64,000 bases of DNA from Cellulosimicrobium composti (GCF_009711085.1 NZ_WMKA01000015.1:1-64000), one strand, 5' to 3'. Numbered from the stretch's first letter, positions 16,480-28,129 are shown. Numbers and translations: made by a program. The notes: a model not told the origin generated them from the sequence alone.

Positions 16480-17418
16480 CTACGCGCGCGTGCGGGTCGT
16501 GAGGACGACGCGCGTCGAGCCCGCGACGAGGAGGGCCGAGCCGAGCATGTGGAGGCCGACGAGCAGCTCCGGGAGGCCCGTGAAGTACTGGACGTAGCCG
16601 ATGAGGCCCTGCCCGAGCGTGATCGCGAGGAGGATCCACGCGGCGCGGCGCACCTCGCGCGGCCCGCGGCGCACGCTCACCAGGTAGGCGACGAGGACGG
16701 CCACGAACACCCACACCGCCCATGCGTGGATCTTGCTCATGAGCACCGGGTCGACGGCGAAGCGGTAGCCGACCTCCTCGTCGCCGCTGTGCGGCCCCGA
16801 CCCGGTGACGATCACGCCGAGCACCACGACGAGCGCCGTGAGGCCGTAGAGGACCCACGCGAGCGTGCGCGAGCGCGGCTCGACGGCCGGGACGGGCGCG
16901 CCGTCGCCCTCGCCCGAGCGGTGCAGCAGGAGCAGCGAGACCGCCACGAGCGCCGCGGAGACCACGAAGTGCAGCGACACCCAGCCCGGGTGCAGGTGCA
17001 GCAGGACGATGACGCCGCCGATGACCGCCTGGGCCGCCACGCCGAGCAGCGGGACGGCGCCGAGGAGCCGGTACGACAGCGCGCGCGAGCGGTCGGTCCA
17101 CACGAGCACGAGGGTCGCGAGCGCGACGACGCTCAGCACGCCGGTGAGCGTGCGGTTCCCGAACTCCACGAACTGGTGGTACGTCGTCTCCGGGTGGAAC
17201 TGGGCGGCGAACTGCCCGGGCTCGCACTGCGGCCACGTCGAGCACCCGAGGCCCGAGCCCGTGAGCCGCACCGCGCCGCCGGTGACGATGATGCCGATCT
17301 GGGCGACGAGGTTCGCCACGAGCACGGGCCGCGTCCAGCGGCGCAGCGGTGCGAGCCGGTCCGGCCGGCCGGTGCGGTCGTCGGTGGCGGGGTCGAGCGC
17401 GGGGGACGGGGTGCTCAC
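16480..17418 (-). CDS. ctaA: Heme A synthase, CtaA/COX15 family
   Basis: A 312-residue polytopic protein with about eight membrane helices. It converts heme O to heme A for cytochrome aa3 oxidase. The first helix has GAVRLTGSGLGCSTWPQC, whose Cys pair is typical of bacterial CtaA. Conserved histidines lie in HQFVEFGNRTLTG, LHLHPGWVSLHF, KIHAWAVW and GLHMLGS, where the family binds its heme cofactors. The GTG at 17418 was chosen because the transmembrane domain begins about 30 residues later. The ABC exporter genes lie 67 bases upstream on the same strand. Confidence 0.92.
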   Translation of the reverse strand: MSTPSPALDPATDDRTGRPDRLAPLRRWTRPVLVANLVAQIGIIVTGGAVRLTGSGLGCSTWPQCEPGQFAAQFHPETTYHQFVEFGNRTLTGVLSVVALATLVLVWTDRSRALSYRLLGAVPLLGVAAQAVIGGVIVLLHLHPGWVSLHFVVSAALVAVSLLLLHRSGEGDGAPVPAVEPRSRTLAWVLYGLTALVVVLGVIVTGSGPHSGDEEVGYRFAVDPVLMSKIHAWAVWVFVAVLVAYLVSVRRGPREVRRAAWILLAITLGQGLIGYVQYFTGLPELLVGLHMLGSALLVAGSTRVVLTTRTRA

Positions 17419-17485
17419 GGTCCCACGGTATCCGGGCGGGTCGCCCGGCCCGGAATCCTGCGGGTGTGAGATGCGTCGGGAGGTC

Positions 17486-18286
17486 TCAGGTCCAGCGGAA
17501 GAGCCTGCCCGCGCCCGAGCCGAGCGCGGCCGTCCAGCCGAGCAGCACGACGACCGAGAACGGCGGGACCGCGCCGTCGAGCAGCGCCCCGCGCATCGCC
17601 TCGCCGAGCGCGCCGGACGGCAGCAGGAGCGCGACCTGCTCGAGCGGCCCGGGGAGCTGGTCCGCCGGGACGAGCACGCCGCCACCGACCGTGAGCAGCA
17701 CGAGCACGAGGTTCGCGACCGCGAGGACGCCCTCGGCGCGCAGCGTGCCCGCGAGGAGCATCGCGAGCGACGTGAACGCGGCCGTGCCGAGCAGCACGGC
17801 GAGCAGCGCCGCGGGGATGCCCGCCGGGTCGGGGCGCCACCCGAGCGCGAGCGCGACGCCCGAGATCACGACGACCTGCACGACCTCGACCGCGAGGACG
17901 CCGAGCACCTTGCCCGCGAGCAGCCCGCCGCGCCCCAGCGGCGTGGTCGACATGAGACGCAGGACGCCGTTGCGGCGGTCGAACGCCGTCGCGATCGCCT
18001 GGGACGTGAACGCCGTCGACATCACGGCGAGCGCGAGCACGCCCGGCGTCACGAAGTCGACGCGTGACGCGCCGCCCGTGTCGAGGTCCACGAACGACGT
18101 CAGCACGAGGCCGAGCAGGAGCATGACGGGCAGGATCACGGTCACGAGGAGCTGCTCGCCGTTGCGCAGGATCATGCGCGTCTCGAACCCGGTCTGCGCG
18201 ACGACGCGGCGCCACGCGGGCGCGGCGAGGTCGGCGGCAGGGCCCTGGGTGCCGGGCGCGGCCGGCGTGGTCGGGGTCGCGCTCAT
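17486..18286 (-). CDS. ABC-2 type transporter permease
   Basis: A 266-residue membrane protein with six predicted helices and the ABC-2 permease pattern, including MRILRNGEQ-like cytoplasmic entry (TRMILRNGEQLLVTVILPV) and the FDRRNGVLRLMSTTPL loop. Its start overlaps the ATPase stop by ATGA, so the two form one exporter. Cargo is unknown. The link with ctaA and the suf operon is conserved in Actinobacteria and may reflect heme or iron-sulfur stress. Confidence 0.88.
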   Translation of the reverse strand: MSATPTTPAAPGTQGPAADLAAPAWRRVVAQTGFETRMILRNGEQLLVTVILPVMLLLGLVLTSFVDLDTGGASRVDFVTPGVLALAVMSTAFTSQAIATAFDRRNGVLRLMSTTPLGRGGLLAGKVLGVLAVEVVQVVVISGVALALGWRPDPAGIPAALLAVLLGTAAFTSLAMLLAGTLRAEGVLAVANLVLVLLTVGGGVLVPADQLPGPLEQVALLLPSGALGEAMRGALLDGAVPPFSVVVLLGWTAALGSGAGRLFRWT

Positions 18287-19245
18287 CGCAGGTGCCGTCC
18301 CGTGAGGTCGAGGAACACGTCCTCGAGCGTGCGGCGGCCCACCGTGACGCGCGCGGCGAGGACGCCGCGCGCGGCGAGCCACGTCGTCAGAGTCACGAGC
18401 GTCGCGGGGTCGGCCGGGCCGGTGAGGGCGTACGCGCCGGGCTGCGGCTCGGCGACCGTCCACACGCCGTGCGTGCCGTCGGGCACGTCGGACCCGGCGC
18501 CGAGCGCGTCGCGCAGCCCGTCGAGGTCGAGCCCGGGCGCCGCCTCGAACCGGACCGTGCGGTCGGCCGTGCCGTCGGCGCCGGTCTCCAGCAGCGCGCG
18601 CGTCGCTCCCGCCGCGATGACCTTCCCGTGGTCGACGACGTAGACCCGGTCGGCGAGGTCCTCCGCCTCGTCCATGAGGTGCGTCGTGAGGACGATCCCC
18701 ACGCCCTCGGCCCGCAGCTCGCGCACGAGCTCCCACACGGCGTGCCGGCTCTGCGGGTCCATGCCCGCGCTCGGCTCGTCGAGGAACACGACCTCGGGCC
18801 GGCCCACGATCGCGGCGGCGAGCGCGAGCCGCTGACGCTGCCCGCCCGACAGGCGCCGCACCGTGGTGCGCGCGAAGCTCGCGAGCCCCAGGCGCTCGGT
18901 GAGCTCGCCGACGTCGCGCGGCCGGGCGTACATGGACGCGACGTGCCGCAGCATCTCGAGCGCGCGCACGCCCGTGGGCAGGCCGCCGTCCTGGAGCATG
19001 ACGCCGACGCGCGGGCGGAGCTCGCGCGCGTCGGCCAGCGGGTCGAGGCCGAGCACGCGCACGCTTCCCGCGTCGGGGGAGCGCAGGCCCTCGCAGCACT
19101 CGACCGTCGTGGTCTTGCCCGCGCCGTTGGGCCCGAGCACGGCGGTGATCGCGCCGCGCTCGGCGGCGAGGCTCACGCCGTCGACGACGGCACGACCGTC
19201 GTAGCGCTTGACGAGGTCGTGCACGAGCACGGCGGGGGCGGGCAC
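18283..19245 (-). CDS. ABC transporter ATP-binding protein
   Basis: A 320-residue ATPase. Walker A GPNGAGKTTT lies near residue 38, the signature LSGGQRQRL near 134, and Walker B VVFLDEPSAGMD near 154, followed by LTTHLMDEAEDLADRV. The C-terminal 90 residues form the regulatory domain common in DrrA-like exporters. A TAGAAT -10 box ends 6 bases before the GTG on this strand, so the transcript is probably leaderless. It is divergent from sufR. Confidence 0.92.
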   Translation of the reverse strand: MPAPAVLVHDLVKRYDGRAVVDGVSLAAERGAITAVLGPNGAGKTTTVECCEGLRSPDAGSVRVLGLDPLADARELRPRVGVMLQDGGLPTGVRALEMLRHVASMYARPRDVGELTERLGLASFARTTVRRLSGGQRQRLALAAAIVGRPEVVFLDEPSAGMDPQSRHAVWELVRELRAEGVGIVLTTHLMDEAEDLADRVYVVDHGKVIAAGATRALLETGADGTADRTVRFEAAPGLDLDGLRDALGAGSDVPDGTHGVWTVAEPQPGAYALTGPADPATLVTLTTWLAARGVLAARVTVGRRTLEDVFLDLTGRHLR

Positions 19246-19251
19246 CCGGCG

Positions 19252-19257
19252 ATTCTA
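19252..19257 (-). promoter_or_regulatory. -10 element of the ABC/ctaA operon
   Basis: TAGAAT read on the minus strand, 6 bases before the GTG at 19245, with no ribosome-binding site between. This predicts leaderless initiation. Confidence 0.55.
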
Positions 19258-19370
19258 GGGGGAGGGCGCGCACCACCCGGGACCCGCACGACCGGCGTCG
19301 CGCGGGTGTCGCGTACGCCACACCGGGCCCCGTCTGAGGGTCGCCTTGCTTGCGCCGGAGCAATTAGGGA

Positions 19371-19383
19371 ACAACCATGTTGT
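19371..19383. promoter_or_regulatory. Putative SufR operator
   Basis: A perfect inverted repeat ACAAC-CAT-GTTGT in the sufR promoter region, directly upstream of TATATC (19385-19390), a possible -10 box. CAAC...GTTG half-sites are reported for SufR in Streptomyces, though there with a wider spacer as I recall. The position fits autorepression of the suf operon. Confidence 0.5.
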
Positions 19384-19437
19384 CTATATCGGAGACGCTG
19401 CGCGTTCGCGCGTGCCCGTGAGCGAGAGGAGGGGAGC

Positions 19438-20238
19438 ATGACAGCAGGAGCGGTCCGGCCGCAGGTACCGGCCTCCGTCGCGCCCGCCGGCGCTCCCCCC
19501 GCGACCCCCGCCGCGGACGCGGACCGGCGCACGCGCGAGCGCGTGCTCGAGCTCGTCGCCAGCGAGGGGCCCGTCAGCGCGGCCGACCTCGCCGCGCGGC
19601 TCGGGCTCACCCCCGCCGCCGTCCGGCGTCACCTCGCCCTCCTCGAGGACGACGACCTCGTCGCCGTGCACGACGCCGGGCACCCCACCGGGATGCGCGG
19701 GCGCCCGGCACGGCGCTACGTGACGACGCCGGCCGGGCAGGGCGCGCTGAGCGGCACCTACGCCGACCTCGCGACCCAGGCGCTGCGGTACCTGCGCGAC
19801 GTCGCCGGGGACGGCGCCGTCGAGCGGTTCGCGCAGGCCCGGCTCGCCGAGCTCGCCGACCGCTACGCCGGCCGCCTCGACGCCGACGACGTCGAGGGCC
19901 GCGCCGAGCAGCTCGCCGCGGCGCTCGCGGACGACGGCTACGCGGCGAGCGTGCGCCCCGTCCCCGGCACCTCCGCGATCCAGCTGTGCCAGGGCCACTG
20001 CCCGGTGCAGCACGTCGCGGAGGAGTTCCCCCAGCTGTGCGAGGCGGAGGCCCAGGTCTTCGCCCGGCTGCTCGGCTCGCACGTGCAGCGGCTCGCGACC
20101 CTCGCGACCGGTGCGCACGCGTGCACGACCAACGTCCCCGTGGGCGTGGCCGTCCCGGTTCCCGCACCTCGTGCGGCCCGGCCGCCCGCGGACCACGACG
20201 TCCGGGCGCGGGGGCGTCCGACGTCGGGCGAGACGTGA
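19438..20238 (+). CDS. sufR: SufR-type iron-sulfur transcriptional regulator
   Basis: A 266-residue regulator. A 25-residue Pro/Ala tail precedes a winged helix-turn-helix (residues about 30-100: [18 protein letters not shown], then [18 protein letters not shown]). The effector domain has three conserved cysteines at 184, 188 and 201 (CX3CX12C), the expected iron-sulfur ligands. SufR represses the suf operon when its cluster is intact. An AGGAGGGGAGC site precedes the ATG. It heads the suf operon and faces the divergent ABC/ctaA set. Confidence 0.92.
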   Translation: MTAGAVRPQVPASVAPAGAPPATPAADADRRTRERVLELVASEGPVSAADLAARLGLTPAAVRRHLALLEDDDLVAVHDAGHPTGMRGRPARRYVTTPAGQGALSGTYADLATQALRYLRDVAGDGAVERFAQARLAELADRYAGRLDADDVEGRAEQLAAALADDGYAASVRPVPGTSAIQLCQGHCPVQHVAEEFPQLCEAEAQVFARLLGSHVQRLATLATGAHACTTNVPVGVAVPVPAPRAARPPADHDVRARGRPTSGET

Positions 20239-20335
20239 CCCGGAGGGCGGCTCGCCGCCCTGCCCGCACGACACCCCCCGAACCCCCAGTACCGACTGCC
20301 CCCGCCCGCACACGACGGACAGTGGAAGGACGACC

Positions 20336-21796
20336 ATGAGCGCTCCCACCCAGGACGCCGCCGGCACGGCCCAGCCGACCGGCGAGAAGCAGACCGACGA
20401 CGAGATCATCGCCTCGATCGGCGCGTACGAGTACGGCTGGCACGACAGCGACGCCGCCGGCATGTCCGCGCAGCGCGGCCTCTCCGAGGACGTCGTGCGC
20501 AACATCTCCGCGCTGAAGAACGAGCCGGAGTGGATGCTGAACCAGCGCCTCAAGGCGCTGCGCCTGTTCGGCAAGAAGCCCATGCCGAGCTGGGGCTCCG
20601 ACCTCTCCGGCATCGACTTCGACAACATCAAGTACTTCGTGCGCTCGACGGAGAAGCAGGCGACGAGCTGGGACGAGCTCCCCGAGGACATCAAGGCGAC
20701 GTACGACAAGCTCGGCATCCCGGAGGCGGAGAAGCAGCGCCTCGTCGCGGGCGTCGCGGCCCAGTACGAGTCCGAGGTCGTCTACCACCAGATCCGTGAG
20801 GACCTCGAGGCGCAGGGCGTCATCTTCGTCGACACCGACACGGGCCTGCGCGACTACCCCGAGCTCTTCCAGGAGTACTTCGGCACCGTCATCCCCGCGG
20901 GCGACAACAAGTTCGCGGCGCTCAACTCGGCCGTGTGGTCGGGCGGGTCGTTCGTCTACGTGCCGCCGGGCGTGCACGTCGAGATCCCGCTGCAGGCCTA
21001 CTTCCGCATCAACACGGAGAACATGGGCCAGTTCGAGCGGACGCTGATCATCGCGGACGAGGGCTCGTACGTGCACTACGTCGAGGGCTGCACCGCGCCG
21101 ATCTACTCGTCCGACTCGCTGCACTCCGCGGTCGTCGAGATCGTCGTCAAGAAGAACGCGCGCGTGCGCTACACGACGATCCAGAACTGGTCGAACAACG
21201 TCTACAACCTCGTGACCAAGCGGGCGACCGCGGCCGAGGGCGCGACGATGGAGTGGGTCGACGGCAACATCGGCTCCAAGGTCACCATGAAGTACCCGGC
21301 GATCTACCTCCTCGGCGAGCACGCGCGCGGCGAGACGCTGTCGATCGCGTTCGCGGGCGAGGGCCAGCACCAGGACGCCGGCGCCAAGATGGTCCACGCG
21401 GCGCCGCACACGTCGTCGTCGATCGTCTCGAAGTCGGTCGCGCGCGGCGGTGGCCGCACGTCCTACCGCGGCCTGGTCCAGGTGCTCGAGGGCGCCTCGC
21501 ACTCGGCCTCGACCGTGCTGTGCGACGCGCTGCTCGTCGACCAGATCTCCCGGTCCGACACCTACCCGTACGTCGACGTCCGCGAGGACGACGTGTCCAT
21601 GGGGCACGAGGCGACGGTCTCGCGGGTGAGCGAGGACCAGCTGTTCTACCTCATGTCCCGAGGCATGGAGGAGACCGAGGCGATGGCCATGATCGTGCGC
21701 GGGTTCGTCGAGCCCATCGCGCGCGAGCTGCCCATGGAGTACGCGCTCGAGCTCAACCGCCTCATCGAGCTGCAGATGGAAGGGTCCGTCGGCTGA
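20336..21796 (+). CDS. sufB: Fe-S cluster assembly scaffold SufB
   Basis: A 486-residue subunit of the SufBCD scaffold on which clusters are built. The central beta-helix shows [25 protein letters not shown] (the conserved Cys) and [16 protein letters not shown]. The C-terminal part has the [17 protein letters not shown] signature shared with SufD. The N-terminal helix [16 protein letters not shown] is typical. Unlike some mycobacterial homologues there is no intein. It starts 98 bases after sufR and ends one base before sufD. Confidence 0.97.
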   Translation: MSAPTQDAAGTAQPTGEKQTDDEIIASIGAYEYGWHDSDAAGMSAQRGLSEDVVRNISALKNEPEWMLNQRLKALRLFGKKPMPSWGSDLSGIDFDNIKYFVRSTEKQATSWDELPEDIKATYDKLGIPEAEKQRLVAGVAAQYESEVVYHQIREDLEAQGVIFVDTDTGLRDYPELFQEYFGTVIPAGDNKFAALNSAVWSGGSFVYVPPGVHVEIPLQAYFRINTENMGQFERTLIIADEGSYVHYVEGCTAPIYSSDSLHSAVVEIVVKKNARVRYTTIQNWSNNVYNLVTKRATAAEGATMEWVDGNIGSKVTMKYPAIYLLGEHARGETLSIAFAGEGQHQDAGAKMVHAAPHTSSSIVSKSVARGGGRTSYRGLVQVLEGASHSASTVLCDALLVDQISRSDTYPYVDVREDDVSMGHEATVSRVSEDQLFYLMSRGMEETEAMAMIVRGFVEPIARELPMEYALELNRLIELQMEGSVG

Positions 21797-21797
21797 T

Positions 21798-23051
21798 ATG
21801 ACCACCACCACCATTCCCGAAGAGGCCGGCCTGACGACCGACCACTCGCGCGCGCAGGCCGACGGGGCGCACTCCCACGGCGTCGTGCCGCAGGGCTCGC
21901 GCGCCGAGCGGCTCACGTCGTTCGACCTCGCCGACATCCCCGTGCCCTCCGGGCGCGAGGAGGAGTGGCGCTTCTCGCCGGTCGCGCGCCTCGCGCCGCT
22001 GTTCGACGAGCAGATCGTCGGCCAGACGGGCGGCGGCGACGTGCGCGTCACGGTCGTCGAGGCGCCCGAGGTCGAGGTCGCGATCGTCGGCCGCGACGAC
22101 GAGCGCCTCGGCACGGCCGGCAAGCCGGGCGACCGCACCGCCGTCACCGCGTGGAACGCGTTCGAGCAGTCGACCGTCGTCACCGTGCCCAAGGAGGCCG
22201 TGGCGTCCGACGTCACGTCCGTGCGGGTCGAGGGCCACGGAGGCACGCCGACGGCGAGCCACGTCCTCGTGCGCGCCGAGCGGCACTCCGAGGCCGTCGT
22301 CGTGCTCGACCACGTGGGCACCGCGACGCTCAACGAGACGGTCGAGATCGTCGTCGAGGACGGCGCGCACCTCACCGTCGTGTCCGTGCAGGACTGGGCC
22401 GACGGCGCCGTGCACGCGTCGTCGCACCGCGCCCGCCTGGGCCGCGACGCGCGCCTCAAGCACGTCGTCGTGACGCTCGGCGGCGACGTCGTGCGCATCA
22501 CCCCCGACGCGGAGTTCACCGCCGAGGGCGGCGACGTCGAGATGGTCGGCCTCTACTTCGCGGACGCGGACCAGCACCAGGAGCACCGCCTGTTCGTCGA
22601 CCACGCCGTGCCGCGCTGCAAGTCGCGCGTGACGTACAAGGGCGCGCTGCAGGGCGAGGGCGCGCACGCGGTGTGGGTCGGCGACGTGCTCATCCAGGCC
22701 GAGGCCGAGGGCACGGACACCTACGAGCTCAACCGCAACCTCGTCCTCACGGACGGCGCGCGCGCGGACTCGGTGCCGAACCTCGAGATCGAGACGGGCG
22801 AGATCGAGGGCGCGGGTCACGCGTCCGCGACCGGTCGCTTCGACGACGAGCAGCTGTTCTACCTGCAGGCGCGCGGCATCCCGGAGATCGAGGCGCGTCG
22901 CCTCGTCGTCCGCGGCTTCTTCGCCGAGCTCATCCAGGAGATCGGCGTCGCGTCGGTCGAGGAGCGCCTGCTCGAGGCGATCGAGCGCGAGCTGAGCAAG
23001 TCCATGTCGATCATCGACGGGAGCGCCGAGCCCGCCGAGGCGTCGGCGTGA
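21798..23051 (+). CDS. sufD: Fe-S cluster assembly protein SufD
   Basis: A 417-residue SufB paralogue. The C-terminal region YLQARGIPEIEARRLVVRGFFAE aligns with that of SufB, and the PSGREEEWRFSPV N-terminal motif is typical. It forms a SufBD heterodimer with SufC. Its stop overlaps the Rieske gene start (GTGA). Confidence 0.95.
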   Translation: MTTTTIPEEAGLTTDHSRAQADGAHSHGVVPQGSRAERLTSFDLADIPVPSGREEEWRFSPVARLAPLFDEQIVGQTGGGDVRVTVVEAPEVEVAIVGRDDERLGTAGKPGDRTAVTAWNAFEQSTVVTVPKEAVASDVTSVRVEGHGGTPTASHVLVRAERHSEAVVVLDHVGTATLNETVEIVVEDGAHLTVVSVQDWADGAVHASSHRARLGRDARLKHVVVTLGGDVVRITPDAEFTAEGGDVEMVGLYFADADQHQEHRLFVDHAVPRCKSRVTYKGALQGEGAHAVWVGDVLIQAEAEGTDTYELNRNLVLTDGARADSVPNLEIETGEIEGAGHASATGRFDDEQLFYLQARGIPEIEARRLVVRGFFAELIQEIGVASVEERLLEAIERELSKSMSIIDGSAEPAEASA

Positions 23052-23392
23052 CCGCTCAGCCCGCCTGCACGACGTCCGACCTCGGCCCGGAGGAGGCGCT
23101 CCGCGTCGAGCTCCCGGCCGAGGACGGGCGCGTCGTCGAGGTCGCGGTCGTGCGCGACGGCGACGGCGGCTGGCACGCGATCTCGGACATCTGCTCCCAC
23201 GGGGCGGTGTCCCTCTCGGACGGCGAGGTCGAGGGCTGCTTCGTCGAGTGCTGGCTGCACGGCTCGCAGTTCGACCTGCGGACCGGCATGCCGACCGCGC
23301 TGCCCGCGATGCGGCCCGTGCCCGTCTACCCGGTGACGGTCGACGGCGAGCAGGTGCTCGTCGACGTCGACCGCGTCGTCGCCCCCACCTGA
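23048..23392 (+). CDS. Rieske [2Fe-2S] ferredoxin in suf operon
   Basis: A 114-residue Rieske-fold protein. The two cluster-binding loops are CSHG near residue 49 and CWLHG near residue 68 (CxH and CxxH). It resembles the ferredoxin subunits of non-heme oxygenases, but its fixed place between sufD and sufC in Actinobacteria suggests an electron donor in cluster assembly. The GTG overlaps the sufD stop. Confidence 0.92.
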   Translation: MTAQPACTTSDLGPEEALRVELPAEDGRVVEVAVVRDGDGGWHAISDICSHGAVSLSDGEVEGCFVECWLHGSQFDLRTGMPTALPAMRPVPVYPVTVDGEQVLVDVDRVVAPT

Positions 23393-23461
23393 CCGTCCTT
23401 GACTGACCCGGCGCGCCGCGCGCGCCCCACAGCTCACCAGAACCTCTTGGAGAAGAACCAG

Positions 23462-25566
<2,105 letters not shown>

Positions 25567-25577
25567 GGAAGGACGCC

Positions 25578-26105
25578 ATGAGCTCGATCGAGCAGATGTA
25601 CCAGCAGGTCATCCTCGACCACGCGAAGACCCCGCACGGTCGGGGCCTGGTCGAGGTGACGGACGGCGCGACGAGCGGCCAGTCGCACCAGGTCAACCCC
25701 ACGTGCGGCGACGAGGTGACGCTCCGCGTCGAGCTCGCCGGCGACACCATCGAGCGCGTGAGCTGGGAGGGGCAGGGCTGCAGCATCTCGCAGGCCTCGC
25801 TGTCCGTGCTCACGGACCTCGTGACCGGTCGCCCCGCGACCGAGGCCGAGCACCTCGGCGAGGCGTTCCGCGAGCTCATGGGCTCGCGCGGCAAGGGCCT
25901 CGACGAGGCCACCGAGGACGAGCTCGGCGACGCGACCGTCTTCACGGGCGTGTCGCGCTACCCTGCGCGTATCAAGTGCGCCCTGCTCGGGTGGGCCGCG
26001 CTGCGCGACTCGCTCGTTACCTCGGGAGCCCTCGCCGCCCCGCAGACCGCAGCAGCCCCCGACGCGGCGCCCGCCGCGCGGGCAACGACGGAGGAGAACC
26101 GATGA
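25578..26105 (+). CDS. sufU: SufU sulfurtransferase / scaffold
   Basis: A 175-residue IscU-like protein. The three metal-binding cysteines are in NPTCGDEV, GQGCSISQAS and RIKCALLGW, and the SufU-specific insert between the second and third is present. It accepts persulfide sulfur from SufS. The C-terminal 25 residues are an Ala/Pro-rich tail. Its stop overlaps the start of the sufT-like gene by ATGA. Confidence 0.95.
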   Translation: MSSIEQMYQQVILDHAKTPHGRGLVEVTDGATSGQSHQVNPTCGDEVTLRVELAGDTIERVSWEGQGCSISQASLSVLTDLVTGRPATEAEHLGEAFRELMGSRGKGLDEATEDELGDATVFTGVSRYPARIKCALLGWAALRDSLVTSGALAAPQTAAAPDAAPAARATTEENR

Positions 26106-26455
26106 CCACCGAGACCGGCGCGCCCGCCGAGGGCGCCACGCCGAGCCCGCCGAACGTCGCGGACGTCGAGGAGGCGCTGCGCGACGTCATCGACCCCGAG
26201 CTCGGCATCAACGTCGTCGACCTCGGCCTCGTGTACGGGATCCAGATCGACCAGAACAACCACGCCGTCATCGACATGACGCTCACGTCCGCGGCCTGCC
26301 CGCTGACCGACGTCATCGAGGACCAGTCCGCCCAGGCGCTCGAGGGCCTCGTCGACGGCTTCCGCGTCAACTGGGTCTGGATGCCGCCGTGGGGTCCGGA
26401 GAAGATCACGACCGACGGCAAGGAGCAGCTCCGCGCGCTCGGCTTCAACGTCTGA
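26102..26455 (+). CDS. sufT: SufT / MIP18 (DUF59) family Fe-S assembly protein
   Basis: A 117-residue DUF59 protein. Conserved features are DVIDPELGINVVDLGLVY, the TLTSAACPLTD motif with the reactive Cys, and VNWVWMPPWGPEKIT. Members help mature or deliver clusters. It closes the suf operon; a strong hairpin follows 22 bases later. Confidence 0.95.
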   Translation: MTTETGAPAEGATPSPPNVADVEEALRDVIDPELGINVVDLGLVYGIQIDQNNHAVIDMTLTSAACPLTDVIEDQSAQALEGLVDGFRVNWVWMPPWGPEKITTDGKEQLRALGFNV

Positions 26456-26476
26456 CGGTCAGCACCGGTCGACACC

Positions 26477-26506
26477 GACGCCGCGTCCCCACGGGGGCGC
26501 GGCGTC
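26477..26506 (+). terminator. suf operon terminator
   Basis: GACGCCGCGTCCC paired with its downstream complement through about 13 bp, including one G-U pair, and a tetraloop around 26490-26493. It lacks a U-run, as is common in GC-rich Actinobacteria. Confidence 0.7.
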
Positions 26507-26574
26507 GTGCTGTCCGGAGGGTCCGTCGCGGGGTCTGACGGCCCGTCGCGGCACCTGCGGGCGCGCCGCTGCTC

Positions 26575-26594
26575 ACGATCCGGTTTCGGATCGT
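26575..26594. promoter_or_regulatory. Inverted repeat upstream of DUF2637 gene promoter
   Basis: ACGATCCG-GTTT-CGGATCGT is a perfect 8-bp inverted repeat with a 4-base centre. It ends 9 bases before the -35 box TTGACG and may be an operator. Confidence 0.5.
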
Positions 26595-26603
26595 TCCGGC
26601 GCG

Positions 26604-26632
26604 TTGACGAGGAGTGTCCTGAGTGTTGGGAT
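26604..26632 (+). promoter_or_regulatory. Putative housekeeping-type promoter of DUF2637 gene
   Basis: TTGACG (26604-26609), a 17-base spacer and TGGGAT (26627-26632). Initiation near 26639 lies downstream of the ATG at 26633, which supports the GTG at 26666 as the true start. Confidence 0.5.
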
Positions 26633-26665
26633 ATGGGCGCCCCACCCCACTTCTCGGAGGACGAC

Positions 26666-28129
26666 GTGACACAGCAGGACCAGACCGGATCGGGCGGTTC
26701 ACCGCGGCAGGTGCGTTACCGCGGCAGGCATCTGCCCATGGTCGCCGTGGTGGTCGCGGCACTCATCGCGACCGCCCTGGCCTACAGCGGCATGGTCCTG
26801 TTCGGCCTCGAGGTCGCGCACATGACGCCGCTCGAGGCGTACGGCCTCGCGGGCTTCCTCGAGGTCAGCCTCGTCGCGGTCGCGCTCATGGCGCGCAACG
26901 CGGCGCTCGAGGGCCGCCCGTACGGCGTCCTGCTCACGCTCACCTGGGTGCTCTCGGGCACGTCGGGCCTGTTCGCGGCCCTCCACGAGGTCGCCGTGCC
27001 GACGGCGAGCACGCCGTACATGGTGATCTTCCGGTTCGTCCCGCCGCTGGTCGCCGCGCTCATGTGGCACCTCGCCCTCGTGGGAGAGCGGCACATGGTC
27101 ACGGGGCACACGCTCGAGGAGCGTCGTCGCGAGGCACGCGTCCACGGCTACGTCTCCGCCCTGGAGCAGTGGCGCGACGCGCGCGCGGACAGCGCCGGCT
27201 CGCCCGCGGACCTGCGCAAGGTCCGCGCCGCGCACGAGCGTCAGCGCGCCGCGCGGGACGCCGCGCTCAAGCTCCTGACGGTCGAGGATTTCGAGCGCCG
27301 CATGCAGGTGTGGGTCGAGCGCCTGGAGGCGGCGGAGCGTCACGGCGCGCGGCTCGACCTCATCGGGGCGAGCTCCGTCAAGCGCGGCACCGCGCGCGGC
27401 CCGGCCGAGGTCGCGGCCGTCGCCGCGGTCGTCGCCGCGCCGGTCGCCGTCGTCACGGACGCTCGCGGGGCGGACGCGCGCGAGGCCGACGCCCGCGAGC
27501 TCGGGGGCTCGACCCTTCCCGAGATCGCGGCGCCCGAGCCGGCGCGCGCGACGGCCGCCGAGGCCGTGGTCGAGGCGCAGGAGCGTGCGGCCGAGTCCTC
27601 GCAGGACGACGCGATCACCGAGGAGCTCCCCGCCACCGAGGCGCCCGCGGAGGACGGCACGGCCGACGCGGTGGACGTGGCGGACGAGGCGGTGGACGAG
27701 GTGGACGAGAAGCCCTACGTGCCCCAGACGTCCTTCGAGGCCCTGCCGGACCTGGAGGCGCGCGTCAAGGAGGTGTTCGGGCGCACCCGGCCGCTCCCGT
27801 GGGAGCAGCCCGTCCCCGAGACCCCGAGCGCCCCGGCCGTCGAGCCGCCGACGGTGACCGGCCACACGCGCCGCGTCGAGCTCTTCGACCTCGCGCGCCC
27901 GGCGGCCGAGACCTCGGCGGCGGCGACCGACGAGGCGACGCCGGGCGAGGAGGACCCGACCGTCGAGCGCGACCGCCGCATCGTCGAGCTCGCCCGCCAG
28001 GGCATGAACCAGCGCGAGATCGCGCAGAAGGTCTCGGCGTCGCGCTCGACCGTGAGCCGCGTCGTGCGCCGCTACGAGGACCAGAAGCCCCTCGCGGAGG
28101 AGGACGAGCGCGAGCTCGCCAACGCCTGA
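26666..28129 (+). CDS. DUF2637 membrane protein with C-terminal helix-turn-helix
   Basis: A 487-residue protein. Four membrane helices lie in the first 135 residues (MVAVVVAALIATALAYSG, then segments near 58, 84 and 112), matching the DUF2637/Spd family often found on actinobacterial plasmids and integrative elements. A charged helical segment follows (about 140-240), then a long Ala/Glu/Asp-rich linker. The last 50 residues are a homeodomain-like helix-turn-helix (RRIVELARQGMNQREIAQKV, then SASRSTVSRVVRRY). It could be a membrane-tethered DNA-binding protein. GGAGG with 5-base spacing supports the GTG start. No plasmid or conjugation genes are nearby. Confidence 0.78.
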   Translation: MTQQDQTGSGGSPRQVRYRGRHLPMVAVVVAALIATALAYSGMVLFGLEVAHMTPLEAYGLAGFLEVSLVAVALMARNAALEGRPYGVLLTLTWVLSGTSGLFAALHEVAVPTASTPYMVIFRFVPPLVAALMWHLALVGERHMVTGHTLEERRREARVHGYVSALEQWRDARADSAGSPADLRKVRAAHERQRAARDAALKLLTVEDFERRMQVWVERLEAAERHGARLDLIGASSVKRGTARGPAEVAAVAAVVAAPVAVVTDARGADAREADARELGGSTLPEIAAPEPARATAAEAVVEAQERAAESSQDDAITEELPATEAPAEDGTADAVDVADEAVDEVDEKPYVPQTSFEALPDLEARVKEVFGRTRPLPWEQPVPETPSAPAVEPPTVTGHTRRVELFDLARPAAETSAAATDEATPGEEDPTVERDRRIVELARQGMNQREIAQKVSASRSTVSRVVRRYEDQKPLAEEDERELANA

